Source of the DNA: Nitrospira sp.
GTDB taxonomy: Bacteria; Nitrospirota; Nitrospiria; Nitrospirales; Nitrospiraceae
Reading direction: 5' to 3'
NCBI GenBank assembly: GCA_030123605.1
Contig: CP126123.1
Span: forward strand, 186,001 to 250,000
DNA: 64,000 nucleotides
Within the stretch, counting starts at the first letter, position 1; each line of letters begins with the position of its first letter. Of this stretch, positions 26,960-35,630 are shown in pieces. The position numbers and the translations under genes are program-made. The notes under the pieces were generated by a model. That model did not search any database. It saw only the letters and a program-made list of their open reading frames with translations, and was not told the DNA's origin.

Positions 26960-28348
26960 GTGATGCGCGCTCACTCACCAGATCGTTCGTACAGAATCTT
27001 CGCACTCTTCGTTTTCCTGTCCGCCGTTGTCACTCTCGGAGGCCTATCCGTCGCCCACGCGCAGATTGGCAAGCCGGAGGGGCTCTACTACAAGTCTTGG
27101 GCGGTGGTGATCGGGATCGAAAACTACCTCGTCGCGCCGAAGGTGCCCGGTGCGTTGGAGAGCGCGCATGCGATGGCCACGGCCTTGCGGGATCTCGGGT
27201 TCGATGAAGTGATCGAACTCCAGGACAAAGACGCCAATTCCAAGCGGTTGCTGCAAATCCTCACCGACTATTTGCCGCGTAAAGTCGGGCGGCAGGATCG
27301 CGTGGTGCTGTTCTTTGCGGGGCATGCGGGAATCGCGCAGGACGCCCAATCCAAGGAATTGGGCTACGTGGTTCCCTGGGATGCTCAGGTCAACAATACG
27401 GCCAAAGCCGTCACGTTCGATCACCTGAAAGAATTCAGCCGGCGCTCCGCCTCCAAACACATGCTGCTGCTGTTCGATGCCAATGTGCGGGGCTGGGAGG
27501 TGACGGCACCGCAGCAATTGTCTCTCGAAGGCCGGCTGTCCCCGGAAGACGACACGGAAAAGCGCGCCGTACAAGTCCTGACCGCCGCTGAAAAGAATGA
27601 AATCGTCGCCCGCATGCCCGGACCGAGTCCGTTCGTGACGGCGGTGGTGGCCGGGGTGAAAGGGGCCGCCGACCTCAACAAGAACGGGTGGGTGATGGCC
27701 AGCGAATTGGCTGCGCAAGTGAGGCGGGATGTGGAGGCCTCCACCAAGGGCGCGCAGCACCCGCAGTTTGTGCAGTTGGAGGGAGATGGGGACGTCATTC
27801 TCGTCGAAGGACGGAAAGCGCTGTTTCAACTCGGAAGCGAACCGACGAATGAAGCGGATCGTGCCAAGGCGGCTCGCGTTCAATATGAACAGGCCTTTGC
27901 CTTACTGCAGCAACAGAAGTCGGCCGAAGAAGCTTTGGAACGACTCAACCGCGCGATTGCCTACGATCCCTCCTTCGGGGATGCCTATGTCTTGAAAAGT
28001 TATGTCCGGCTGGAGGTGTTGCCGAACATCGAGGAATCGATGGCGGCAGCGCGCGCGGCCGTGCAATATGCGCCTCAGAACCCCGATTCGCACTACTCCC
28101 TCGCGCTCGTGTTCGAGAAACAGGGTCGCTATCAGGATGCCGAGCAGGCCATGCAGCAGGCGCTGGTCGTCAATCCCGCCTATGCGGATGTCTATTTTTC
28201 CCTGGGCGCCCTCTATGCCGACTACTTGAACGAACCGCAGAAGTCGGTCGACGCCTTTCGACGGTACCTCGAATTGGGCGGGCAGAGTGAGCGCGCGACC
28301 CGTGCCGTCCAAGGCAACAAACCGCCGGCTGAGAATCAGGGGCCTTAG
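26960..28348 (+). CDS. Caspase-fold (C14-like) protein with TPR repeats, catalytic Cys missing
   Basis: 462 aa with a signal peptide (about 12-34). Residues 45-270 follow the caspase/metacaspase fold: 'WAVVIGIENY', the His strand 'VVLFFAGHAG' (His about 122) and the Cys strand 'MLLLFDANVRG'. The last normally reads D-x-C-x-S-G, so the nucleophile position (about 175) is Asn. 'DLNKNGWVMASEL' is an EF-hand-like segment usual in this group. Residues 300-450 hold three to four TPRs. It is probably a periplasmic pseudo-peptidase used as a scaffold; GTG 26960 or ATG 26963 are equivalent starts. Confidence 0.8.
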   Translation: MMRAHSPDRSYRIFALFVFLSAVVTLGGLSVAHAQIGKPEGLYYKSWAVVIGIENYLVAPKVPGALESAHAMATALRDLGFDEVIELQDKDANSKRLLQILTDYLPRKVGRQDRVVLFFAGHAGIAQDAQSKELGYVVPWDAQVNNTAKAVTFDHLKEFSRRSASKHMLLLFDANVRGWEVTAPQQLSLEGRLSPEDDTEKRAVQVLTAAEKNEIVARMPGPSPFVTAVVAGVKGAADLNKNGWVMASELAAQVRRDVEASTKGAQHPQFVQLEGDGDVILVEGRKALFQLGSEPTNEADRAKAARVQYEQAFALLQQQKSAEEALERLNRAIAYDPSFGDAYVLKSYVRLEVLPNIEESMAAARAAVQYAPQNPDSHYSLALVFEKQGRYQDAEQAMQQALVVNPAYADVYFSLGALYADYLNEPQKSVDAFRRYLELGGQSERATRAVQGNKPPAENQGP

Positions 28349-28515
28349 TCTTTTCCCCCGCCCTTCAGATAGCCCAACCCGATCTTCAGCGCCCGCCGGG
28401 TAATTTCAGCCCAGCGTACCTGCGGGTATTCCGCCAGCACCGCGGCCGCTTTCGGGTCTTGAATATCGAGTTGCTGGATACGGATGATGCCATCTTCGAT
28501 TTGAACGTCAGCCAT
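28345..28515 (-). CDS. Small conserved-looking hypothetical protein (56 aa)
   Basis: ATG at 28515, with a strong site 'aaggagag' 7 nt upstream, opens a 56-aa frame: 'MADVQIEDGIIRIQQLD', then a helical 'DPKAAAVLAEYPQ' and 'WAEITRRALKIGLGYLKGGG'. The composition and ribosome site support a real gene. Its stop overlaps the convergent caspase-fold gene by 4 bp. The strand-then-helices pattern recalls small DNA-binding or antitoxin-like proteins, but no family is certain. Confidence 0.65.
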   Translation of the reverse strand: MADVQIEDGIIRIQQLDIQDPKAAAVLAEYPQVRWAEITRRALKIGLGYLKGGGKD

Positions 28516-28754
28516 CTGAATCTCTCCTTAGGTAGAAGCTCGTTTCTTCGTGCGCGTCTATCGCCTCGGTCTCTCGTCAACCGCATAACCCGTCGCGCGT
28601 TGACTCTCCCAGGGGTGCATGGTAGCATAAACCCGCGAGTTTTCGCGTAATTGTATCCCTGACACCAGTGAACCTCACAGGCCGACATCCATCATCTCTC
28701 CACCAGCGAATCGAGCCGTCAGCTCTCACATGCGCCACACCAAGGAGGAATCGT

Positions 28755-29321
28755 ATGAGCAGAGTAGAGGGGGCTTTTTCGAAGTACACCGGGGGCCTGT
28801 TGATGCTCGCACTGTTGATCGGGCTGACTGCCTGCGGTGGTCCCCCGACCTGGGTGAAAAAAGGATCGGGCGCCTTCAACGAGAAAAGCGACAAGTCTTT
28901 TTATGGCGTCGGTTCGGTCGTCGGGGTGCGGAATGAACCGTTAGCTTGGGACACGGCCGAGAACCGCAGCCGAGCGGAAATCGCCAAGACCTTCGAAACC
29001 TATACCGCCTACCTCATGCGCGACTACGCCGCTTCGACGACCGCCGGCGATTTTTCCCGCAACAGCGAAGAGCAGAACATCGAACGGGCGGTCAAGACTT
29101 TCTCCGCCGTCACCCTGAACGGCGTGAAACCGATGGACCGCTACAAGGATGAGAAATCCGGAACCTACTATGTGCTGACCAAGCTGAGCCTTGAGGACAT
29201 GAAGAACAACCTGGACCAAGCGAAGGAATTGAACAGCCAGGTTCGAGACTTTGTGCGCAAGAACGCCGATCGGTTATTCGAGCGACTGGAAAAGGAAGAA
29301 GACAAACGGGCGACGAAGTAA
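28755..29321 (+). CDS. LPP20-family lipoprotein
   Basis: 188 aa from ATG 28755, fixed by 'aaggagg' 8 nt upstream. The lipobox 'LTAC' (Cys about 27) marks an acylated, probably outer-membrane, protein. 'GGPPTWVKKG', 'FYGVGSV' and 'AENRSRAEIAK' are typical of the LPP20 fold, whose members in other bacteria are surface or peptidoglycan-linked lipoproteins. It is first of four lipoprotein genes on this strand. Confidence 0.8.
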   Translation: MSRVEGAFSKYTGGLLMLALLIGLTACGGPPTWVKKGSGAFNEKSDKSFYGVGSVVGVRNEPLAWDTAENRSRAEIAKTFETYTAYLMRDYAASTTAGDFSRNSEEQNIERAVKTFSAVTLNGVKPMDRYKDEKSGTYYVLTKLSLEDMKNNLDQAKELNSQVRDFVRKNADRLFERLEKEEDKRATK

Positions 29322-29361
29322 CCAGGCGGTGTTCAACGGGTGCGGTCAGGAGGAAGACGGC

Positions 29362-29988
29362 ATGATCGAAGGGTGGGGTCGTTCGATGGGTCGTACGGTG
29401 GCGTCGGCGGTTCTCGCCGGTGTCGTAGCGGTGAGCGGCTGCGGACACGAGACAACGGTGACGCGTGTCGATACCGGTGTGGTCACGGACCTCAGCGGGC
29501 GATGGAACGATACGGACTCTCAAATGGTGGCGGAGGCGATGGTCAAGGAAGCGTTGGCGAACCCCTGGCTGGGGAATTTCACCAAGGGAAAGAATCGCCA
29601 GCCGGTCGTCGTCGTCGGCACCGTGCTCAACAAGAGCCACGAACATATCAACGTTCAGACCTTCGTCAGCGACCTGGAGCGCGAATTGACGAACTCGCAA
29701 AAAGTGACGTTTGTAGCCGGCAAGGGCGAGCGTGAAGAGGTGCGCGAGGAGCGGCGTGAGCAGGCCGTCCATGCCCGTGAGGACACGCAGAAGGCGCCCG
29801 GCAAGGAAATCGGCGCCGACTACATGATGCGGGGGAGCATTGCGACGATTTTGGACGAGCAGGATGGAGCCAAGGCAGTCTACTACCAGGTCGATCTTGA
29901 AATGGTGGACATGGAAAACAATGTGAAATCCTGGTTCGGTCAGAAGAAAATCAAGAAAGTCATCGAAAGAAAACGGACGATTTTTTAA
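29362..29988 (+). CDS. LpoB-like lipoprotein
   Basis: 208 aa from ATG 29362 (site 'aggagga'). Lipobox 'VSGC' is at about residue 27. The body 'MVAEAMVKEALANPWL', 'VVVVGTVLNKSHEHINVQTF' and 'GADYMMRGSI' matches the LpoB/PF13036 type, whose E. coli member reaches through peptidoglycan to stimulate PBP1b. A highly charged stretch (about residues 120-145) precedes the last strand set. A role in wall synthesis is inference from the family. Confidence 0.78.
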   Translation: MIEGWGRSMGRTVASAVLAGVVAVSGCGHETTVTRVDTGVVTDLSGRWNDTDSQMVAEAMVKEALANPWLGNFTKGKNRQPVVVVGTVLNKSHEHINVQTFVSDLERELTNSQKVTFVAGKGEREEVREERREQAVHAREDTQKAPGKEIGADYMMRGSIATILDEQDGAKAVYYQVDLEMVDMENNVKSWFGQKKIKKVIERKRTIF

Positions 29989-30002
29989 TCCGACGTACTC
30001 CG

Positions 30003-31499
30003 TTGAGACGGTATTTCCCATCGACCACGGCCTCCCCTCCGGGAGGCCGTTTCATTTCTTCCCTCCGTCTGCCTCTTTTTCTGGGTGGCCTGCTGTGGGC
30101 GCTTTCCGGCTGCGGGCTCTCTACGAACCATTACCTCCTCATCGACCAGAGCCTGCAGGCGAACGACCCTCGTCGTGCCGATGCCGTCATGGAGAAGGCC
30201 GAGTCCGAGTATGGGGCACGGAATCGCCTGTTGTACGACATGGACCGGGGCATGACTCTTCAGCTTGCGGGCGACTATGTGCAGAGCAACAGCCTGCTCG
30301 AGCAAGCGGCCCAGGAAGTCGAGCGACTGTATACCAGGAGCGTGCGGACCGAAACCGCCGCGTTTCTGACGAACGACAACCTGTTGCCCTATGAGGGCGA
30401 CGCGTATGAACATGTGATGATCAACGTCGTCAAGGCGCTGAACTATGCGGCGATGGGACAGTTGTCGGAGGCCCTCGTCGAGGCACGGCAGATCGACCAT
30501 CGACTGAACGTGCTGTCGGACCGGGTCAAGGAGAAGGATGGTTATCGGGAAGATGCCTTCGCACGATACCTGACCGGCGTGCTGTACGAAGCGACCGGCG
30601 ACCTCAATAATGCCTTCATCGCCTATCGCAAATCGTACGAGATCTACGAATCCACACGTAGCTGGGCCCATACGCCGATGCCACCGATGCTCTGCGCGGA
30701 CCTTCTGCGCACCACCGACGCGCTGCATATGACCGCTGAGTTCGAGGACTATCGCAGCCGGTTCCCGGAAACCCGCTGGACGTCCAGCCAGACACAGGCC
30801 GACCTCGCTCAGGTGGTTGTGATCAGTTATAATGGGCGCGCGCCGTACAAGGAAGATGCCTACCTTGATATTCCGATCAGTCTGAGCGCGCTTCAATTGG
30901 TGTTGCTGAATCGGGGGGTCATCCATGCCTCCAACCGCCAGGAGCGCCGCGCGGCGGACAGCATCTTGTACGGCTTGAATGGGCGCGTCGTCAGGGTGGC
31001 GCTCCCTCGGCTCGTCCCCCAAAAAACCCAGGTGCTCTACGAAGAGGTGACGTTGATGCCGCGAGTGGGAGCCGCGATATCGGAAAAATCCCAACTGCTG
31101 TACGACGGGACGGCCTTGGCGGAGAAATCTCTGTCGGATCGAATGCCGGCGATCACGACAAAGGCCCTTGCGCGCGCGGCGATGAAGTTCGCCGCGGCAG
31201 AAGCCGTCACTCGCGGGTCCCAACAGGCGGTGAACAAGGGAGATGCTCCATGGGTGGGGCTGGTGGTAGGACTGCTGGCTCATGGGCTGGCGGTGGCGTC
31301 GGAATCGGCCGATACGAGAAGCTGGCGGACCTTGCCCGATGAAATTCAGATGACCCGGCTGTGGGTGCAGGCGGGCGAATATGAGAGCCGGATTCAGTCG
31401 GTGAATCGAACCGGCGGGCCTTCGCGTGCAGGGGGCACCCGTCCGCTGGTGTTACGCGCCGGCCAGACGGTGTTCCTGATCGAACGGGTGCCCCTATGA
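30003..31499 (+). CDS. COG3014-like TPR lipoprotein
   Basis: 498 aa from TTG 30003. After a hydrophobic segment comes lipobox 'LSGC' (about 37). Helical TPR-like repeats fill about residues 55-260 ('ALVEARQIDHRLN', 'RYLTGVLYEATGDLNNAFIAYRKSYEIY'), then a beta-rich C-terminal part. This is the architecture of COG3014 lipoproteins, which in other genomes also sit beside LpoB-like genes. The start is uncertain; the lipobox requires one near here. Confidence 0.72.
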   Translation: MRRYFPSTTASPPGGRFISSLRLPLFLGGLLWALSGCGLSTNHYLLIDQSLQANDPRRADAVMEKAESEYGARNRLLYDMDRGMTLQLAGDYVQSNSLLEQAAQEVERLYTRSVRTETAAFLTNDNLLPYEGDAYEHVMINVVKALNYAAMGQLSEALVEARQIDHRLNVLSDRVKEKDGYREDAFARYLTGVLYEATGDLNNAFIAYRKSYEIYESTRSWAHTPMPPMLCADLLRTTDALHMTAEFEDYRSRFPETRWTSSQTQADLAQVVVISYNGRAPYKEDAYLDIPISLSALQLVLLNRGVIHASNRQERRAADSILYGLNGRVVRVALPRLVPQKTQVLYEEVTLMPRVGAAISEKSQLLYDGTALAEKSLSDRMPAITTKALARAAMKFAAAEAVTRGSQQAVNKGDAPWVGLVVGLLAHGLAVASESADTRSWRTLPDEIQMTRLWVQAGEYESRIQSVNRTGGPSRAGGTRPLVLRAGQTVFLIERVPL

Positions 31500-32635
31500 A
31501 GTCGATCCTCTCCGTCGTGACCGGTCGTATCGGACCAGCGGGCTTCTCGATCCTGATCGTCCTGTCGGTCACCGGCTGCAGCTGGTTCGGCGGACCAGCT
31601 CGTCCGACCTGGATCGACGGCACCGCCGCCGAATTTCCGCCTGCTCACTATCTCTTGGGCGTGGGGCAAGCCGACTCCCGCTCGCAAGCCACGGAGCAGG
31701 CCTATGCCGCCGTATCGAAAATTTTTAAGGCTGAGATTTCGGCTCAAGCAAAGGATTGGGAATCGTACCTGGTCGTAGAAACCCGCGGGCACACGAGTAC
31801 CGAACGTCGCTTGACCCTGGACAACGTGACCCGTGTGACCACGGACAAGGTGTTGGAAAACGTGCAGATCCTGGATACATGGTTTGACCGAAGGGCGCGA
31901 CAATACTATGCTCTGGCGGGCATGAACCGCGCGCAGGCGGAAGCGGCGATGGTCGAACGCCTCGGTGATCTCGACCGCACGGTCCAAACGGAAGTGACCG
32001 AGGCGCGTCAGACGCAGGACAAGCTCGCGCACGTGCGCAATCTCAAACGTGCGGCAACGAACCTGGTCCTCCGTGAAGCCTACAATACGGATCTGCGCGT
32101 GATTCGACCGAGCGGGCAAGGGATTCCTGCCGCCTACCGGGTGGCTGAATTGACCGCCGAACTGGAACAGTTCCTGGCGACCAATCTCGGCATGGTCGTG
32201 GAACTGTCGGGCGATCAGGCCGAGCCGGTCGAGCGCGCGCTCATCGACGGGCTGACGCGAGAGGGCTTCTCCGTCGTGGGTGGCTCCGGTGCAGGGGCTA
32301 CTCCGGCAGACCTGCAGATCACTGGGACGGTCCGCCTCTGGCCGATCGAGGTGAACGATCCGCAGTTCCGCTATGTTCGATGGTGCACGGATGCGGTGAT
32401 CGAAGAACGTCCGACCCATCGCGTGATCGGAGCCCTCTCGAAAGGAGGACGGGAAGGGCATGTGACGGGGCGTGAGGCGGCGGCGAAAGCGGTGCGGGTG
32501 ATGCAGGAGGAATTTTCCGCCGACCTCGCCCGCTCCATCGCGGCCCATATCTACGGCGAGAAGGACCTGCAGACCTCGGCCCCTGCGCCGTCCGGTTGTC
32601 CGAGGGAGTCCGCTCAGCCGCAGTCGAATCGGTGA
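31496..32635 (+). CDS. LPP20-family lipoprotein, long form
   Basis: 379 aa; the ATG overlaps the preceding stop (ATGA). Lipobox 'VTGC' is at about 28. 'RPTWIDG', 'YLLGVGQADSRSQATEQAYAAVSKIF' is an LPP20 domain. A coiled region (about 155-200) and a second alpha/beta domain ('VVELSGDQAEPVERALIDGL') follow, with 'ITGTVRLWPI' resembling LpoB/CsgG-like strands. It probably works with the three upstream lipoproteins. Confidence 0.75.
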   Translation: MKSILSVVTGRIGPAGFSILIVLSVTGCSWFGGPARPTWIDGTAAEFPPAHYLLGVGQADSRSQATEQAYAAVSKIFKAEISAQAKDWESYLVVETRGHTSTERRLTLDNVTRVTTDKVLENVQILDTWFDRRARQYYALAGMNRAQAEAAMVERLGDLDRTVQTEVTEARQTQDKLAHVRNLKRAATNLVLREAYNTDLRVIRPSGQGIPAAYRVAELTAELEQFLATNLGMVVELSGDQAEPVERALIDGLTREGFSVVGGSGAGATPADLQITGTVRLWPIEVNDPQFRYVRWCTDAVIEERPTHRVIGALSKGGREGHVTGREAAAKAVRVMQEEFSADLARSIAAHIYGEKDLQTSAPAPSGCPRESAQPQSNR

Positions 32636-32668
32636 CAGCGAGAGTCAACCATAGGAGAGGGAGAGGGA

Positions 32669-32917
32669 ATGAGTAAAACAGGGACTAGAAACATGGCCGA
32701 TCACGACGGCGGCGGGCGCCGCCTTTCCAGCCAAGCGATGAAAAAACGCCTGCGCGAACGTCTCGCTGCGGATACGCAGCAGGTGCTGCGCAGCGGTATC
32801 GTGGGCATTTTCCGCAAACAGGGCTACTACGAGGAATTGCCCTTGGATGAACTGCAGGACCGCCTCTCCAAACTCCAATCGCCGCTGGCCGAAAGCCTGT
32901 TGAAGGGAAGGGTGTAG
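32669..32917 (+). CDS. Small hypothetical protein, possible antitoxin
   Basis: 82 aa from ATG 32669, with a purine-rich site just upstream; an internal ATG at 32693 is possible. The protein is basic and helical ('SQAMKKRLRERLAADTQQVL') and ends 'LDELQDRLSKLQSPLAESLL'. It stops 2 bp before a PIN-domain gene, the spacing of VapBC-type pairs. The antitoxin role is suggested only by position. Confidence 0.6.
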   Translation: MSKTGTRNMADHDGGGRRLSSQAMKKRLRERLAADTQQVLRSGIVGIFRKQGYYEELPLDELQDRLSKLQSPLAESLLKGRV

Positions 32918-32919
32918 GA

Positions 32920-33363
32920 ATGCCGTATTACTATTTCGATTCGACTGCGCTGGTGAAGCGATACAGCATGGAGCGCGGGACACGGGTGGTCAACAAGCTC
33001 ATGGTGAAACGGGGCAAGGTGGCGATCGTGCCCCTGTGGACCGTTACGGATTTTTACTCCGCGTTGTCCGTCCGCGCGCAGCAAGGGGAAATCACCAGGG
33101 ACGATTGCTATTCGGTGTTGTATAAGTTCGAGATGGAAGCCGGGCAGGGGCTCTTTCAATATATCGCTCCGACGGTGGGTACCTATCTGGCGGCAAAGGA
33201 GTTGATCCTGGACTATCCGGCGTTACGCTCCCCGCAGTTGTTGCACCTGGCCTTGGCCTTGGAACTCAAGCCGCTCCGGTTGACGGTCGTCAGCGCGGAT
33301 AAACAATTGCTGGCGGCCTGTCGTCCGGCGGGACTCCACATCATCAATCCGGAAGACGACTAG
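32920..33363 (+). CDS. PIN-domain protein with altered active site
   Basis: 147 aa. The N-terminal strand 'YYYFDSTALVKRY' holds the first catalytic Asp (about 7). The Glu-bearing helix reads 'TVTDFYSAL' (Asp for Glu). The segment normally 'RAYDALHLASAL' reads 'RSPQLLHLALAL', so that Asp is Gln. The last acid in 'SADKQLL' is kept. With two of four acids changed, ribonuclease activity is doubtful. It follows the 82-aa gene directly. Confidence 0.8.
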   Translation: MPYYYFDSTALVKRYSMERGTRVVNKLMVKRGKVAIVPLWTVTDFYSALSVRAQQGEITRDDCYSVLYKFEMEAGQGLFQYIAPTVGTYLAAKELILDYPALRSPQLLHLALALELKPLRLTVVSADKQLLAACRPAGLHIINPEDD

Positions 33364-33509
33364 CGGGCAGACGGGCACCGTCGGTTCCCATCGATCGTTC
33401 GGGGCAGTTGCGGGAAACCGTCAAGGCGGCGAAGAAGATGCCGCATAACCCGCGAGGTTGAACCGGTGAACCGGATGCACGCCTGTCTGGAGAAGGAAGC
33501 ATAGGTCGG

Positions 33510-34793
33510 ATGGGTGTTCGTGCCGTTCTCTTACTCGTTCTTTTCTTCACACCGATCACGCTGTTCGCTGCCCCCTGTAAACAATCCGGCATCGATGATT
33601 GCCTGTCCCTGCAAGGATCGGGCGGCGTTAATCGCGCTGACCAGCAGGACAAACCCTATGTCATCCTGGTGTCGCTCGATGGGTTCCGGGCCGATTACTT
33701 GGATCGCTTCGATCTGCCCAATTTCAGGCGCCTGATCCAGAATGGGGTTCGAGCGGAAGGGCTCATTCCTGTGTTTCCTTCGATCACCGCTCCGAACCAT
33801 TATTCCATCGTGACGGGACTGTACCCTGAGCGACATGGCCTCGTGGGCAATGTCTTCTATGACCCGACGCGGGAGCAGGTTTTCTACGATGCTCACACTC
33901 GCCGCGATGGCACCTGGTACCGGGGTCAGCCCATCTGGATTACCGCGGAAACGCAAGGGATGGTGACGGCCTGTTACTTTTGGTTCGAATGCGAAGCAAC
34001 TATCCAAGGGATTCGACCGAGCTATTCAAAGTCATATGATGAACACATCCCCAACAGTCTCCGTGTCGATCAAATCTTGGCTTGGTTGCAGTTGCCCCCT
34101 GAGAGACGGCCTCATTTGTTGACCTTGTACATGAGTGATCTGGATGATGCGGGGCATCGCTTCGGCATCGAATCTCCAGAGATCGGTATCGCGGCCCAGG
34201 CCGTAGATCAGGCACTTGGCCTTCTCCTTGACCGCCTCAAGACCTTGTCGATCCGGGATCAGATCTCTGTGGTCCTGGTGAGCGACCATGGCATGCTGTC
34301 TGTGTCGCGGGACAAGGTCGTCTGGTTGGACAGCCTGATTCATGAAGAACCAGACGAGTGGATCGGCGCACTCGGGTCCTATGCCAGCCTGCACTTGAAT
34401 CCTGCGGTTCACGATCCCATCAAGACTCGCGATCGGCTCAATGCCTCGCTCCGGCATGGTCGCGCCTACCTCCGTGAGGAGTTACCGGAGTCATTGCACT
34501 ATCGCCATGATCGGAGGATCGGCGACGTGGTGATCCTGATGGACATGCCCTATCTCATCATGTGGAAGGAATATGAACCGGCTGTCCTGGGTGGGGAACA
34601 TGGGTGGGACCCAACTCACCCAGACATGCATGGGATCTTTGTGGCCACAGGTCCCGGCATCAAACAAGGCGCGACCATTCCTGCCTTTGAAAACGTCCAC
34701 ATCTATCCGTTCTTGGCCGAACTGTTGCGCCTGACCGTTCCTGAAGAGATCGATGGGCGAGCAGGATGGTTGAAGGGCTTGATCACCAACTAA
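33510..34793 (+). CDS. Type I phosphodiesterase / nucleotide pyrophosphatase-like ectoenzyme
   Basis: 427 aa with a signal peptide (about 1-21). It belongs to the alkaline-phosphatase superfamily. Metal ligands and nucleophile are in place: 'VSLDGFRADYL' (Asp), 'FPSITAPNHYS' (Thr nucleophile), 'YMSDLDDAGHRFG', 'VSDHGM' and 'GEHGWDPTHPDMHG'. Bacterial relatives (NPP) hydrolyse nucleotide phosphodiesters in the periplasm. Codon use looks slightly more AT-rich than neighbours. A hairpin follows the stop. Confidence 0.85.
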   Translation: MGVRAVLLLVLFFTPITLFAAPCKQSGIDDCLSLQGSGGVNRADQQDKPYVILVSLDGFRADYLDRFDLPNFRRLIQNGVRAEGLIPVFPSITAPNHYSIVTGLYPERHGLVGNVFYDPTREQVFYDAHTRRDGTWYRGQPIWITAETQGMVTACYFWFECEATIQGIRPSYSKSYDEHIPNSLRVDQILAWLQLPPERRPHLLTLYMSDLDDAGHRFGIESPEIGIAAQAVDQALGLLLDRLKTLSIRDQISVVLVSDHGMLSVSRDKVVWLDSLIHEEPDEWIGALGSYASLHLNPAVHDPIKTRDRLNASLRHGRAYLREELPESLHYRHDRRIGDVVILMDMPYLIMWKEYEPAVLGGEHGWDPTHPDMHGIFVATGPGIKQGATIPAFENVHIYPFLAELLRLTVPEEIDGRAGWLKGLITN

Positions 34794-34802
34794 CCCTTCA
34801 TT

Positions 34803-34819
34803 CCAGGGCGCAGCCCTGG
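34803..34819. terminator. Hairpin after the phosphodiesterase gene
   Basis: Perfect 7-bp stem CCAGGGC / GCCCTGG with a 3-nt loop, 9 bp after the stop codon. No T-run follows, so it is a candidate terminator or mRNA-stabilising stem only. Confidence 0.4.
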
Positions 34820-35033
34820 AGCTTCGCATATCTCGCATAACCCGACTGCCGCAGTTCTTCGTCGAAAAACTCATGCCGCTAACCTCTCGTCTGCATGACA
34901 TATGGTCAGGATATTTCCGTTGAGTTGGCCTTGGAAATCATGGATTACATCGAGCGAGTCGATGTCTTACACGGACGTAACAAGACCCTGGCACATATAC
35001 GAAGGCTGAGTCGTCAATAGACACGTGCGTTCA

Positions 35034-35630
35034 TCATGCCGGGCAGCGAAACTCTCCCTGCATCGAGCCCAGCACGATCGACCAATCCTCCATGCTCTGA
35101 TGAGCTGCCTTGCGTCGAGTGGAGGCGGTGTCTTTTCCCTCGGCGGCGTCCGGCCGGCTGAGGGCCTCCTGGGCGTGTTGCAGTTCGAGTTGGGCCAGTT
35201 GCAGACTTCCGCAGACCCCGGCCGATGCGGGCAACTCCCCTCCGGCGCGGCGAAACAAGGCGATGGCCCGGTAGCCATGTTCCTGTGACCGATACAGGTG
35301 TTCGGTCGCCTTCCACAGTTCCCGCGGAGCCGGTTCCGCTTGACGCTTGGCCAGTTGTGCCGCCATCAATGCGGCACGCCCCATGCTCATCGCCGCGCCT
35401 TCTGCGTCGTCATTGCCCATGGCCTCTTCCGCCTTCGCCCTGAGCCGGTCGAGTTCCGCCTCTTCTCCCATGACCTGGGCAAGCCCCGGAACGATGAGAG
35501 CGGCGAGGAAGAGCATCGCGCAGATCTGTGAGATAAGGTGCCGGCCGACGGCCGATCCGCTGGAGCCGGCTGCGGTGAGGGAGCGCGCTACTGGACGTGC
35601 TCCCACGTATCGATTTGCTTGATGCTCCAA
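35034..35630 (-). CDS. Hypothetical secreted protein after HEAT-repeat gene
   Basis: 198 aa from TTG 35630 ('aaggaag' 7 nt upstream); GTG 35606 is an alternative. Either start overlaps the end of the upstream gene, so translation is coupled. A hydrophobic segment ('ICAMLFLAALIVPGLAQ') at about 36-52 is followed by helical, TPR-like sequence ('AAMSMGRAALMAAQLAKRQ', 'KATEHLYRSQEHGYRAIALF'). No family is certain. Confidence 0.6.
   Translation of the reverse strand: MEHQANRYVGARPVARSLTAAGSSGSAVGRHLISQICAMLFLAALIVPGLAQVMGEEAELDRLRAKAEEAMGNDDAEGAAMSMGRAALMAAQLAKRQAEPAPRELWKATEHLYRSQEHGYRAIALFRRAGGELPASAGVCGSLQLAQLELQHAQEALSRPDAAEGKDTASTRRKAAHQSMEDWSIVLGSMQGEFRCPA

Noticed and set aside
34905-35020. 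Short frame encoding 'ELALEIMDYIERVDVLHGRN' near 34.9 kb
   Set aside because: No start codon or ribosome site in frame and no recognisable family; probably decayed sequence.
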